Assembly (NCBI GenBank): GCA_964612485.1
Contig: CAZTFF010000026.1
Location: 4,561-68,560 of the forward strand
Reading direction: 5' to 3'
DNA: 64,000 nucleotides
Source: JAFGNV01 sp964612485
GTDB taxonomy: Bacteria > Chloroflexota > Anaerolineae > 4572-78 > J111
Shown here: in pieces, positions 23,959 to 32,293 of the stretch
How the letters are laid out: each line of letters starts with the position of its first letter
Position numbering within the stretch: the first letter of the stretch is position 1
Notes under the pieces: generated by a model
Database searches by the model: none
Seen by the model: the letters and a program-made list of their open reading frames with translations, nothing else
What the model was told of the DNA's origin: nothing
Position numbers and translations under genes: made by a program

Positions 23959-25017
23959 GTGACCCGCGAACAAATTAAACTAACCGCGCTGGCCAAATGC
24001 GCCGGTTGAGCCAGTAAAATGGCCCCGGAGGCTTTGGCGCAGGTACTGCGTCCTTTACATAATTTATTTGGCAGCAATGCCCCCCACCTGCTGGTTGGTT
24101 TAGGCGCATCGGGAGACGATGCCGCCGTGTACCAGATTACACCGGATCAGGCCATCATCAGCACCATCGACTTTTTTACGCCAGTGGTTGATGATCCTTA
24201 CGATTACGGCGCGATTGCCGCGGCCAACTCCATGAGCGATGTGTACGCCATGGGCGGCGACGTAACGTTTGCCCTCAATGTGGGCGCGTTTCCGGCCAAT
24301 ATGGATCCGGCCATTGTTTCCGAAATTCTGCGCGGCGGCGCGGAAAAGGTGATTGAAGCCGGGGCCGTGATTGCCGGCGGCCATACCGTGACCGATGATG
24401 AACCCAAGTACGGCCTGGCCGTCACCGGCATCGTTCACCCGGAAAGATTTTTGACCAAAGGCGGCGCGCGGCCTGGTGATTTGCTGCTGCTCACCAAACC
24501 GCTGGGCACCGGCACTATCAGCACCGCCCTCAAACAAGGCATCGCCGACCCCGGTCACGTGTCGGCCATGATCGAGTCGATGAAGCAGCTTAATCGCCCG
24601 GCAGCGCAGGCGGTGCAAATGACCGGCGGCATCAAATCGGCCACCGACATTACCGGCTTTGGCCTGCTGGGCCACGCCATGGAGATGGCCGAGGCGTCGG
24701 GCCATAAATTTATCTTGGAAATGAGCCAGATTCCCCTTTTGGATGGCGCCGCCACCTACGCCGCCGATTTTGTTTTTCCCGGCGGCATGGCCAACAACAA
24801 AATGTATTTTGAAAAAAATGTGCGCTTTGATGCCAGCATCCCGGAACACGCCCAATGGCTGCTGTGGGACCCGCAAACATCGGGCGGGCTGCTGATCGCT
24901 GTCCCCGCCAACCACCTGGCCGACTTTCAGCAGGCCTGCCGCACCAACGGACGCAGCCAACCGGCGTGGGTCATTGGCCGCGTCACCGAAGGCATGGGCA
25001 TAGAGGTAGTACCTTAA
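23959..25017 (+). CDS. selD: Selenide, water dikinase with in-frame UGA (probable selenocysteine)
   Basis: It makes selenophosphate from selenide and ATP, the Se donor for Sec-tRNA and selenouridine. The frame starts at GTG 23959 (AAGGAGG 8 nt upstream) and reads KCAG-UGA-ASKM around UGA 24007-24009. SelD proteins have C or U exactly here (KxAG(C/U)AAK), so the UGA is most likely decoded as Sec, codon 17 of 352. Downstream: GDDAAVYQI, NSMSDVYAMGG, GGHTV, SATDITGFGLLGHAMEMA and WDPQTSGGLL. A start at ATG 24019 would lose the catalytic loop. It heads a three-gene unit with the protease and lipoprotein. A hairpin right after the UGA could be the SECIS. Confidence 0.92.
24010..24038 (+). promoter_or_regulatory. 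Candidate bacterial SECIS hairpin in selD
   Basis: Immediately after the UGA, GCCA (24010-24013) can pair with TGGC (24035-24038) and GCC (24022-24024) with GGC (24030-24032), leaving a CCGGA loop 16-20 nt from the UGA, in the distance range for bacterial SECIS loops. The internal loop is large, so the fold is tentative. Confidence 0.45.
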
Positions 25018-26133
25018 ATGACAAGCAAAGAGTCTGGTAAACCAGAACCGCAAAAACCAACCGAAGATGACGACGAATTGATTATGACCCCGGTCAACAT
25101 TGCCCGGGCACGCTACGCCAGCTCGCAAAGTTCTTCGATTGTTGACAAAACGCGGCGGGTGATGGCCGTCCGGGGCAAGCCGTCCGCCTCACAGCCGGCA
25201 GCCAATGCCCGTCGGAATGAGCCAGATGGCGTTTTTGGCGGCGTCAATACCTGCTTGTTGGTTTCTTTACTGGGGATATTTTTCCTGGTGGGCAGTATTT
25301 TGGGCGGTATAGCCGGCGGCAGCATGGTGATGTGGGCCGGCTCGGAAGAAAGCGCGATGGCCCGCGAAACGCCAACCTCTACCCCGCAGCCAACGCCCAC
25401 CCCCGCGCCCGTAGAAACCATGACGCCTACGCCCACCCCGCAGCCCAGCGTAACCCCCGCCCCGGAAGACATCATCTCGCAGATTGTGCCCTCCGTGGTC
25501 ACCGTGATCAACCGGCAAAACAACGCCTTTTCCCTCAACCCGGAAGATGACCGGGTGCTGGGATCGGGCGTGATCATTGATACACGCGGCTACATTGCCA
25601 CCAACCACCATGTGGTGGAAAACGCCAATGGATTGAGCGTTATTTTGTCTGATGGGCGGGAGATTGTGGCCCAACTCATCACCTCGGACCCCGCCGAGGA
25701 TTTGGCCATCATCAAAATCAGTGTTGACGGGCTGGTGCCCGTGCGCTGGGGCGACTCGCTGGTGGTACGGCCCGGCCAAACGGTTTACGCCATTGGCAGC
25801 CCGCTGGGCGATTTTCCCAATTCGGTGAGTTTTGGCATTATCAGCGGCCTGAACCGCGCCCTGGAAATGAATGAGCACGTGATCGACGGGCTGATCCAGA
25901 CCGATGCGGCCATCAACCGGGGCAGTTCCGGCGGCCCGCTCATCAATGGCCGCGGCGAGATGATCGGTATCAACACCTTTATTATCCGCGAGAGCGAAGA
26001 CCGGGGCGTGGCCGAGGGCATTGCTTTTGCCATCCCCTCGGAACGAGCCAGAAATCTGCTGTTTCCCTGGATTGCGGCCCACAGCGGTGAGGCCGCGCCT
26101 ATTCCCGCTTCGGGAGAAACGGGACGAAATTAA
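25018..26133 (+). CDS. Membrane-anchored trypsin-like serine protease (HtrA/DegP-like, no PDZ)
   Basis: 371 residues. A cytoplasmic N-terminus of about 75 residues, a membrane helix (about 76-105, TCLLVSLLGIFFLVGSILGG), a Pro/Thr stalk, then a chymotrypsin-fold domain with the His in IATNHHVVENANG, the Asp in DPAEDLAIIKI and the Ser in NRGSSGGPLING. It ends shortly after the protease domain, so the PDZ of classical HtrA is absent. The ATG directly follows the selD stop; the next gene starts at the overlapping TAATG. Probably extracytoplasmic quality control, anchored at the membrane. Confidence 0.9.
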   Translation: MTSKESGKPEPQKPTEDDDELIMTPVNIARARYASSQSSSIVDKTRRVMAVRGKPSASQPAANARRNEPDGVFGGVNTCLLVSLLGIFFLVGSILGGIAGGSMVMWAGSEESAMARETPTSTPQPTPTPAPVETMTPTPTPQPSVTPAPEDIISQIVPSVVTVINRQNNAFSLNPEDDRVLGSGVIIDTRGYIATNHHVVENANGLSVILSDGREIVAQLITSDPAEDLAIIKISVDGLVPVRWGDSLVVRPGQTVYAIGSPLGDFPNSVSFGIISGLNRALEMNEHVIDGLIQTDAAINRGSSGGPLINGRGEMIGINTFIIRESEDRGVAEGIAFAIPSERARNLLFPWIAAHSGEAAPIPASGETGRN

Positions 26134-26723
26134 TGCGACGGATGTTGATATTTGTGCTGGCAAGTTTGGTTTTTTCCGCATGTAGCGGCACAGCCACCGA
26201 AGCTCCACCCCCATCCCCCACCGAACCGCCTGCCGCCGCGCCAACCGAGACTCCTCTAACCCCTGTGCCGCCTACGGCAACTGTTACCACCGTACCGCCC
26301 ACTGCAACATTTACCCCGCTTCCCCCCATCCCCACCAGCACGCCGGTTCCCGAAACACCGGCAGACAGCTATAACTCCGATCTGGATTACGCCCAGGTAA
26401 TTTTTGTTGAGGCCCGGCAAGGAGATGACGGGCTGTGGCAATTTGACACCACCGTCCGGCACAATGACGAAGGCTGGGATCATTACGCCGACGCCTGGCA
26501 GGTGGTAGACTCCGCCGGCAATATTCTGGCCGAACGGATTTTGGCCCATCCCCACGATAACGAGCAGCCCTTCACCCGCAGCCAGAGCAATATTGGAATA
26601 CCGCCTGATGTGCGTACGGTAACGGTCCGGGCCAAATGCAATGTTCACGGCTTTGGCGGGCAAGAAGTAGTTATTGATTTGTCTGTTAGCGAGGGGGAAA
26701 ATTTTGAGGTTACGCGGCCATAG
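26133..26723 (+). CDS. Lipoprotein with Thr/Pro linker
   Basis: 196 residues. The signal peptide has a lipobox (LVFSAC, Cys about 18), followed by a Pro/Thr/Ala linker to about 75. The C-terminal domain (SDLDYAQVIFVEARQGDDGL...WDHYADAWQVVDSAGNIL...TVTVRAKCNVHGFGGQEV) is beta-rich with conserved-looking aromatic residues; family not recognised. Its start overlaps the protease stop (TAATG), so it is the third gene of the selD unit. Confidence 0.75.
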   Translation: MRRMLIFVLASLVFSACSGTATEAPPPSPTEPPAAAPTETPLTPVPPTATVTTVPPTATFTPLPPIPTSTPVPETPADSYNSDLDYAQVIFVEARQGDDGLWQFDTTVRHNDEGWDHYADAWQVVDSAGNILAERILAHPHDNEQPFTRSQSNIGIPPDVRTVTVRAKCNVHGFGGQEVVIDLSVSEGENFEVTRP

Positions 26724-26740
26724 CCGGTAAGCAGCGGCGT

Positions 26741-27100
26741 CTATTCACCAATCACAAAAGCAACGGCATAATCTTCGGTATGAGAGAGACTGACGGCAAA
26801 CTCGGTGATCCCCAATTTCGCGGCCAGTTCCGCCGCGGCTCCGTGAAGAAGCAGCGTGGGCCGTCCGTTGTGCTGGCCCACTACTTCAATCTCCTGCCAG
26901 CCGATCTCACCAATGCCGGTTCCCAAAGCCTTGGCCGTAGCTTCTTTAGCGGCCCAACGCGCCGCCAACGAGGTAGCCCGCCCATTGCAATAGATCAATT
27001 CTTGCGGTGTATACACACGCGCCAAAAAGCGGTCGTCGTAGCGGTTTATGATTTCAGCGATCCGTTGGGTATCGATGAGGTCAACGCCAATTGCTTTCAT
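26741..27100 (-). CDS. acpS: Holo-[acyl-carrier-protein] synthase
   Basis: 119 residues from ATG 27100, chosen because the family starts (M)xIGVDLI. It transfers 4'-phosphopantetheine from CoA to the ACP serine. Metal-binding Asp in IGVDLIDTQRI and Glu in ARWAAKEATAKALG; VSLSHTEDYAVAFVIGE at the C-terminus is typical. It is convergent with the lipoprotein gene and divergent from the small gene at 27169. Confidence 0.93.
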   Translation of the reverse strand: MKAIGVDLIDTQRIAEIINRYDDRFLARVYTPQELIYCNGRATSLAARWAAKEATAKALGTGIGEIGWQEIEVVGQHNGRPTLLLHGAAAELAAKLGITEFAVSLSHTEDYAVAFVIGE

Positions 27101-27117
27101 AAGCCAGCATTGTACCA

Positions 27118-27146
27118 TTGCCTGGGCCGGAACCAAAATTTAGATA
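27118..27146 (+). promoter_or_regulatory. Possible promoter of the DUF6958-like gene
   Basis: TTGCCT (27118-27123), 17-nt spacer, TAGATA (27141-27146), about 20 nt before ATG 27169. Moderate match. Confidence 0.4.
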
Positions 27147-27168
27147 GTATTATCGAAATGGGGGAAAA

Positions 27169-27456
27169 ATGGAAGAAAAAATTTTAACATTGCACCCGGA
27201 AGGTAAAAAAGGCATCAACATAAGCCGAACCAAGTATGATCCCATGCGCCAGACAATTTTAGACATCATTGACGCGCGGGGGGAAATTACATTTCAGGAG
27301 CTGGTGGCCGCAGCAGAAGAAAAATTGGCCGGAAAATTTGAAGGATCTATTCCCTGGCACACCACCACTATCAAGCTCGATCTGGAAGCCCGGGGCGAGA
27401 TCGAGCGTATTCCTAACAGCTCGCCGCAGAAACTCAGGCTGGCAAAAAATCAGTAA
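27169..27456 (+). CDS. Small DUF6958-like winged-helix-type protein
   Basis: 95 residues. The pattern HPEGKKGINISRTKYDPMRQ, ITFQELVAAAEEKL, GSIPWHTTTIKLDLEARGEI and ERIPNS resembles, from memory, DUF6958 proteins; the layout (helix, helix, wing) suggests a small nucleic-acid or protein-binding fold. A GGGGG stretch just upstream of the ATG may serve as ribosome site. Single gene. Confidence 0.65.
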   Translation: MEEKILTLHPEGKKGINISRTKYDPMRQTILDIIDARGEITFQELVAAAEEKLAGKFEGSIPWHTTTIKLDLEARGEIERIPNSSPQKLRLAKNQ

Positions 27457-27507
27457 TAGACAATAGTTTTCAAGATTGATCTCAAGTAGGTAGGCTGATT
27501 AAAAACC

Positions 27508-27852
27508 TTATCTTTTGTATGGCTTATCTAGAAAACCGTTCTTGTGCAGCCAATCTTCCAATTGCGCGTTGTTTGGTTCGGTGATCATAGGGCCACGATC
27601 GTAGCCGCGATTGCTGTGTTCGGTGGGGCGGGGTAGAAAATCGGTGTAAGGGACATCTTCACCGGGGTTGGCCAGGATAATTGTTGGAACACTATAATAA
27701 TGGGTCCATTCCTTTACCCGGTCCGCCATCGCCGGGTCTTTGTCGATAAAAATCTCCCGGTAGGGCAGCTTATACCGGTTCAACACATCACGCGCCAGTG
27801 CCACGTTAGGGCAATAGGCGCGGCGAACATACATGACGATTTCTTTATCCAT
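27508..27852 (-). CDS. Glutaredoxin-like protein with a single active-site cysteine
   Basis: 114 residues from ATG 27852. The N-terminal half matches the thioredoxin/glutaredoxin fold: IVMYVRRAYCPNVALARDVL, YREIFIDKD and a cis-Pro strand VPTIILAN. The CxxC motif is CPNV, so only the first Cys remains (monothiol-like). The C-terminus has a Pro/Arg-rich extension. It probably handles glutathione-type or thiol adducts; partner unknown. Confidence 0.7.
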   Translation of the reverse strand: MDKEIVMYVRRAYCPNVALARDVLNRYKLPYREIFIDKDPAMADRVKEWTHYYSVPTIILANPGEDVPYTDFLPRPTEHSNRGYDRGPMITEPNNAQLEDWLHKNGFLDKPYKR

Positions 27853-27881
27853 TGGTGGTGATCTTCCCCTCAAAAAATGTT

Positions 27882-28901
27882 TTAGGGCGTTGCCGTGGGC
27901 GCGGGAGAAGCTGTTTCCCCTGCTTCTGCCGGCACGATAAAGCGGGATATTTCCACACCCTTGTTATCGGTCAGAATAATGGTGGTGCCCGGCGGCCAGG
28001 CGGCCTCGCCCTGGTTCAAATACAGATCGCTGGCGCTGTTCTGCCCCGCCGAAGTATGAACCCGAATACTACCCCCGCTAAATAAGAAAATATCGGGGAA
28101 AACAAAAATACCCAATGATGACCCTTCCAGCGACCAATCGGCCAGGCTGGTGCCCGCGCCTTTGTTCATAATGACCAATGTTTCCCGCATGAGATCGCCG
28201 GGGGCAATCACCTCGTTGATAACCACATTGAGTTCACCAAAAGGGGCCGGGGTTGAGGTGGGAATGGACGTGGCGGTTGGCGGCGGGGTATCGGTGGGCG
28301 TTGGCGAAGGGCCAACTGTGGCTGCCGGTTCCTGCGGCACCTGGGCATCGGCGGGGAGCGGGGTGGGTGGATCAAACGGCAGCGGGGTATCGGTGGGTTG
28401 GGGAACCGGGGTAAAAGTGGCGGTGGGTGTAGCTATTCCTCCCACCGGGATAATTAATTCCTGTCCCACCTGAATAAAATCCTGATTGGATAAGCCATTG
28501 GCCACCATAATATCAGAAATCGGTACGGCGAATTTTTGGGCGATCAGGCTCAACGTATCGCCGGCTTCCACAGTATAAAACACCGACTGGATGGGCGTGC
28601 GTTGGGCGGCGGGATCATCGCCATTTTCTTCGGCCTCCGGCGATACCGCGCCTTCCACGGGGCCGGCGGCCTCTTGAGTGGTTGCGCCGGTGTCCGTAAT
28701 CAGCGCGTCCACATTGCCCGGCGAAACCTGCCGCCCTGCAATCAAAACCACGCTGATGCTGATAACCAGAGAAATGACGGCATTCACCCCAATGATCAGC
28801 GCCAACTGGCCGGGCGGCAGCCCCACATTGGTTACGTTCGCCTCAGCGTAATCATCATAATCTTCGTATTCAAAATCTGAATCGAATCTAGATTCGTCCA
28901 T
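27882..28901 (-). CDS. Membrane protein with LysM and lamin-tail-like domains
   Basis: 339 residues from ATG 28901, which fits the promoter at 28964-28992. An acidic N-terminus (DESRFDSDFEYEDYDDYAE), a membrane helix (about 35-57), a stalk, one LysM (about 110-155: FYTVEAGDTLSLIAQKFAVP...GQELIIPV), a Thr/Pro linker, and a C-terminal domain (about 235-320: VVINEVIAPGDLMRETLVIM...WSLEG...GTTIILTDNKG) of the lamin-tail (LTD) type. LysM binds peptidoglycan N-acetylglucosamine; LTD domains occur on secreted bacterial surface proteins. Probably a cell-wall-bound surface protein. Confidence 0.85.
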   Translation of the reverse strand: MDESRFDSDFEYEDYDDYAEANVTNVGLPPGQLALIIGVNAVISLVISISVVLIAGRQVSPGNVDALITDTGATTQEAAGPVEGAVSPEAEENGDDPAAQRTPIQSVFYTVEAGDTLSLIAQKFAVPISDIMVANGLSNQDFIQVGQELIIPVGGIATPTATFTPVPQPTDTPLPFDPPTPLPADAQVPQEPAATVGPSPTPTDTPPPTATSIPTSTPAPFGELNVVINEVIAPGDLMRETLVIMNKGAGTSLADWSLEGSSLGIFVFPDIFLFSGGSIRVHTSAGQNSASDLYLNQGEAAWPPGTTIILTDNKGVEISRFIVPAEAGETASPAPTATP

Positions 28902-28963
28902 AGTCCACACTTTTCCCGGCAATTTAAGAATTGCCAACTCAGCCCAACAGCCAACACCTATAT

Positions 28964-28992
28964 ATAGTAGATACAATTGCACCATAGTACAA
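28964..28992 (-). promoter_or_regulatory. Promoter of the LysM/LTD protein gene
   Basis: Minus-strand TTGTAC (28992-28987), 17-nt spacer, TACTAT (28969-28964), with an AT-rich surround. Leader about 55 nt to ATG 28901. Confidence 0.6.
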
Positions 28993-29068
28993 TATATAGA
29001 CAATGGTAATTATACATCAAATCAACGCGTCTGACAATGAGGAATGGGGGATGTTTGCCGAAACAGGG

Positions 29069-30736
29069 TTATTGGCGATTCATGCGTTCGGGCAAAAATC
29101 GTTGGGCGATGGCGGTGAGCAGCGTTAGTTCTTGGGTCCGAAGCGCCATCAACGCCAACAGGTAGATCGTGCCGCCGGCCAGACTTAAAATCCCCACCTG
29201 GATGATCTCAGAGATTACGCCAGCAGCGGGCAGCCAGTTTTGCAAAAACGGCAGCAAGCCCCACAACCCCAGCCCCATGACCAGCGAGGCAGCCACCGCC
29301 TTAAACGCCGCCTGGGCCAGGCCGCGCCCGCGCAAAGACCCTACCCGGTTGATGAGCCAGAGCATCACCAGGGCGTGGCCCAGCCACTGGATGCTATTGG
29401 CCAGCACCAGATCAAGCATCTGCATCGGGCGGAAGAGGCTAGGGGCCAGCGCGGCGGTCAGGTAGAAAAGAATGGCCAGTACGCCGACCAGCGCCGGGGT
29501 CAGGGTATTTTGCCGGGCGTAAAAGGCAAAGATCAACGGCTGGTCGATAGCGGCAAAGGTCAGGCCGATCAGGTAAAATCGCAGGGCCAGCACGGTTTGT
29601 TGGGTATCGAACGGCGTAAAATCGCCATGTTCAAACAGCAAACCGATAACCGGGCGGGCCAGCACAAACAGCGCCACCGTGGCCGGAATAATGAGAATGA
29701 GCACCAGCCGCAGGCCGGTTCCCAACGTGTCGAAAAACTCGTCCAGCGCAGAGCCGGCTGCATCGGCGGCTGCGGCGGCCAGCCGGGAGAGAGTGGGCAA
29801 AATGGCTAGAGAAATCGCGGCGGAAACCAGCCCCAAAGGAAATTGGATGACGGTTGTGGCGTACTGCATCCAGGCAATGCTCTGCTCGCCGGTGAGCGAA
29901 GCCAGGCGGCGGTCCAGGGCAATGGCTACCTGGCTGACGACCAGCCCCAGGATGACCGGCAAATAGAGCCGGGCAATGCGGCGCAGGCCGGGATGCCGCC
30001 AATTGATGGTAAAGCGCAGGCGGGCATCGCGCAGGGCGGGCAGTTGGAGCACCACCTGCAAAAACGCGCCGGCCAGCAAACCGATGGCCAGGGTCTCAAT
30101 TTGCCAGTTAAATATCCACGTTCCGGCCAGAGCCACTGCCACAATAGCGGCATTAAAAACAGCGGCAGTGAAGGCCGGCAGGGCAAAGCGTTTGAGAGCG
30201 TACAGCAAACCGGTGATGATCCCGGACAAACTCAAGAACAGAACCGCCGGGGTGGTAATCCGCATCAGCCGGGTGGTGATAGCCAACAACTCATCGTCAA
30301 AGCCGGGAACAATCAACGAAACTGCCAACGGCGCGGCCAGTTCCATAAGTAAAACCACGACAGCCATCACCACCACGGCGGTACTCAGTACCAGGCTGGC
30401 CAGATGCCATAGGGCGTGCCGGTCCCGTTCGGCATACTCGGAGAAAACCGGCACCAGGGCGCTGCTGACCATACCGCCAATCAACAGATCGTACAGCATA
30501 GTGGGAATAATTTGGGCTACACGAAAAGCCGACACCAGCCCGGTTGCGCCAAACAGGTTGGCGATCACCATTTCGCGCACCATGCCCAACACCCGGCTGG
30601 AGATATTGCCGGCCGCAATCAGCGAGGCGGCCCGGGCCATACCAGCAGTTTTATCAGGCACATTGTCTGGCGGGGGCGGCGAGCCGGCAGGTTGCGGCGC
30701 AGGAGCCGCCGGGGAAGTGAATTCATGATGGGCCAA
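29069..30736 (-). CDS. murJ: MurJ-type lipid II flippase
   Basis: 555 residues from TTG 30736, preferred because GAGAGG lies 9 nt upstream and 17 bases separate it from the hspR stop; starts inside hspR are less likely. A Pro-rich N-tail (SPAAPAPQPAGSPPPPD) precedes the MATE/MurJ fold: ISSRVLGMVREMVIANLFG at the first helix and about 14 membrane segments. It flips lipid II across the membrane for peptidoglycan synthesis. Last gene of the cbpA-hspR-murJ unit. Confidence 0.9.
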   Translation of the reverse strand: MAHHEFTSPAAPAPQPAGSPPPPDNVPDKTAGMARAASLIAAGNISSRVLGMVREMVIANLFGATGLVSAFRVAQIIPTMLYDLLIGGMVSSALVPVFSEYAERDRHALWHLASLVLSTAVVVMAVVVLLMELAAPLAVSLIVPGFDDELLAITTRLMRITTPAVLFLSLSGIITGLLYALKRFALPAFTAAVFNAAIVAVALAGTWIFNWQIETLAIGLLAGAFLQVVLQLPALRDARLRFTINWRHPGLRRIARLYLPVILGLVVSQVAIALDRRLASLTGEQSIAWMQYATTVIQFPLGLVSAAISLAILPTLSRLAAAAADAAGSALDEFFDTLGTGLRLVLILIIPATVALFVLARPVIGLLFEHGDFTPFDTQQTVLALRFYLIGLTFAAIDQPLIFAFYARQNTLTPALVGVLAILFYLTAALAPSLFRPMQMLDLVLANSIQWLGHALVMLWLINRVGSLRGRGLAQAAFKAVAASLVMGLGLWGLLPFLQNWLPAAGVISEIIQVGILSLAGGTIYLLALMALRTQELTLLTAIAQRFLPERMNRQ

Positions 30737-30752
30737 GGCGATAATCCTCTCG

Positions 30753-31106
30753 CTACACGCCGCCCTCGATGAGGCGTTTCCGAAGCCGCGCAATCTCGGC
30801 CTCGAGTTCAGCTTGTTTGGTTTTTGACTCTAGTTGAAGTTGCTCCAGCCACTCGCGCATATCCAAGATGATTTGCACGCCGGCCAGGTTCACGCCCAAT
30901 TCGTCGGTGAGGCGGACGATTTGTTTTAGACGGTCAATATCTGCCGGCGAGTAGAGGCGCACATTGCCCCGGCTCCGCTGGGGTTTGATCAATCCCTGGC
31001 TTTCGTAGTGGCGCAGCGTTTGCGGGTGCAGCCCCACCATTTTGGCAGCAACACTGATAACGTACATCGGTTCGTCAGCCGGCGCGCCCTGGTAATCTTC
31101 AATCAT
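30753..31106 (-). CDS. hspR: HspR-like MerR-family heat-shock repressor
   Basis: 117 residues. The MerR-type winged helix is at residues 14-84 (MYVISVAAKMVGLHPQTLRH, YESQGLIKPQRSRGNVRLYS) and a coiled-coil tail follows (LEQLQLESKTKQAELEAEI), as in HspR, which represses chaperone genes with DnaK. It is 9 nt from cbpA. The classical HAIR operator is not visible upstream of cbpA; a different inverted repeat is there (32119-32144). Confidence 0.88.
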   Translation of the reverse strand: MIEDYQGAPADEPMYVISVAAKMVGLHPQTLRHYESQGLIKPQRSRGNVRLYSPADIDRLKQIVRLTDELGVNLAGVQIILDMREWLEQLQLESKTKQAELEAEIARLRKRLIEGGV

Positions 31107-31115
31107 GATATTTTT

Positions 31116-32042
31116 TTACAGCCCCCGGATATCGGCTAATTCTTCAAACAACTCTATTTCTTCAGGCGACAAATTTTCGGGGAGTTGAACCATGGCTTTG
31201 GCGTACAGGTCGCCGCGCTCGTCTGTATTGTCCAATTTGGGCATGCCCTGCCCCTTCAAGCGGAAGGTTCGGCCGGATTGAGTTTCGGGCGGAATCCTGA
31301 GTTTCACTTTACCGCCAAAAGTGGGCACAATGGCCTCGCCGCCCAAAATGGCGGTGTAGAGATCAACCGGCAGTTCGGCATACAGATCATCACCCACCCG
31401 CTCAAAAAGCGGATGCGGGGCTATTTTGATGGCCAGATACAGATCGCCTTTGGCTGCGCCGCCCTGCCCGGAAGCGCCCTCGCCGCGCACGCGCACCTGG
31501 GTGCCGGTTTTAGCGCCGCGAGGGATTTTTACCTTGATCCGCCGCCCGCCGATGTTCAACACGCGCGTGGTGCCTTTGAAGGCTTCCTCTAACGAGATTT
31601 CAATCTCTTGATGGTAGTCGTCACCTTTGCGCGGCGCGGATCGGGCTTGCTGGCCCATTGTGGCAAAGACGGCTTGAAAGAAATCAGAAAATTCACGATT
31701 TTCCGACTGTTCACGCAGATCGTTCAAAAAAGCATCCAGGTCTATGTTGGAATCGGGGTCAAGGCCATCGATCCATTGGCTCCAATCAAAATCGCCGGAG
31801 GGTTCTTGCTGTTGAGAGGCGTGCCAACTGGCCCCCAGGCGGTCATACTTGGCCCGTTTTTCGGGATCGGTTAACACCGCGTTGGCTTCATTAAGTTCTT
31901 CGTATTTGTTTTCTGCTTCTTTATCACCGGGGTTTACATCGGGGTGGTATTTGCGGGCTAATTTACGGTACGCTTTCTTGATCTCGTCGAGGGCGGTTTT
32001 CGGCTCCACATCGAGAATTTTATAATAATCTTTGTACTCCAT
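31116..32042 (-). CDS. cbpA: CbpA-type DnaJ co-chaperone
   Basis: 308 residues from ATG 32042. The J domain (4-70) has HPD in KYHPDVNPGDKEAE. A G/F-poor linker and two C-terminal substrate-binding beta domains follow (YHQEIEISLEEAFKGTTRVL; DLYAELPVDLYTAILGGEAI). The Cys-rich zinc finger of DnaJ is absent, hence CbpA-like. It stimulates DnaK ATPase. It heads the operon with hspR and murJ, transcribed from the promoter at 32162-32189. Confidence 0.92.
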   Translation of the reverse strand: MEYKDYYKILDVEPKTALDEIKKAYRKLARKYHPDVNPGDKEAENKYEELNEANAVLTDPEKRAKYDRLGASWHASQQQEPSGDFDWSQWIDGLDPDSNIDLDAFLNDLREQSENREFSDFFQAVFATMGQQARSAPRKGDDYHQEIEISLEEAFKGTTRVLNIGGRRIKVKIPRGAKTGTQVRVRGEGASGQGGAAKGDLYLAIKIAPHPLFERVGDDLYAELPVDLYTAILGGEAIVPTFGGKVKLRIPPETQSGRTFRLKGQGMPKLDNTDERGDLYAKAMVQLPENLSPEEIELFEELADIRGL

Positions 32043-32118
32043 AGATGGGTTCCTCATCCTCACATAGCAAACTTTTAATTTATCGATTTTCTAAAGAACT
32101 TTAGTGACCAACTATCAA

Positions 32119-32144
32119 CTTTGTTGACACCTTTCCCAACAAAG
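32119..32144. promoter_or_regulatory. Inverted repeat in the cbpA leader (candidate operator)
   Basis: CTTTGTTG (32119-32126), 10-nt spacer, CAACAAAG (32137-32144). It lies between the predicted cbpA transcription start and its ATG. It differs from the known HspR HAIR consensus (CTTGAGT-N7-ACTCAAG). Confidence 0.45.
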
Positions 32145-32161
32145 CGTTTTTAGCAGACAAC

Positions 32162-32189
32162 ATTATAGGAGTAATTGCATTTTGGTCAA
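32162..32189 (-). promoter_or_regulatory. Promoter of cbpA-hspR-murJ
   Basis: Minus-strand TTGACC (32189-32184), 16-nt spacer, TATAAT (32167-32162), giving a leader of about 110 nt. Confidence 0.7.
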
Positions 32190-32216
32190 AATTCCAATTT
32201 GCCACCGATGAGAATC

Positions 32217-32252
32217 AAAAAACCTCACCAACTGTTGGCGGTGAGGTTTTTT
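32217..32252 (-). terminator. Terminator of the LysM pair
   Basis: Stem CCTCACC/GGTGAGG (32223-32229 with 32240-32246) flanked by six A and six T, so it can act in both directions. It lies between the second LysM gene stop (32294) and the cbpA promoter. Confidence 0.85.
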
Positions 32253-32293
32253 GATTTGCCTACATTCGGTAGGCCGGTGCCTTGTTTCATTGT

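Noticed and set aside
24100..25128. Minus-strand frame of 342 codons across selD
   Set aside because: His/Gly/Ala-rich antisense shadow of selD with no domain pattern.
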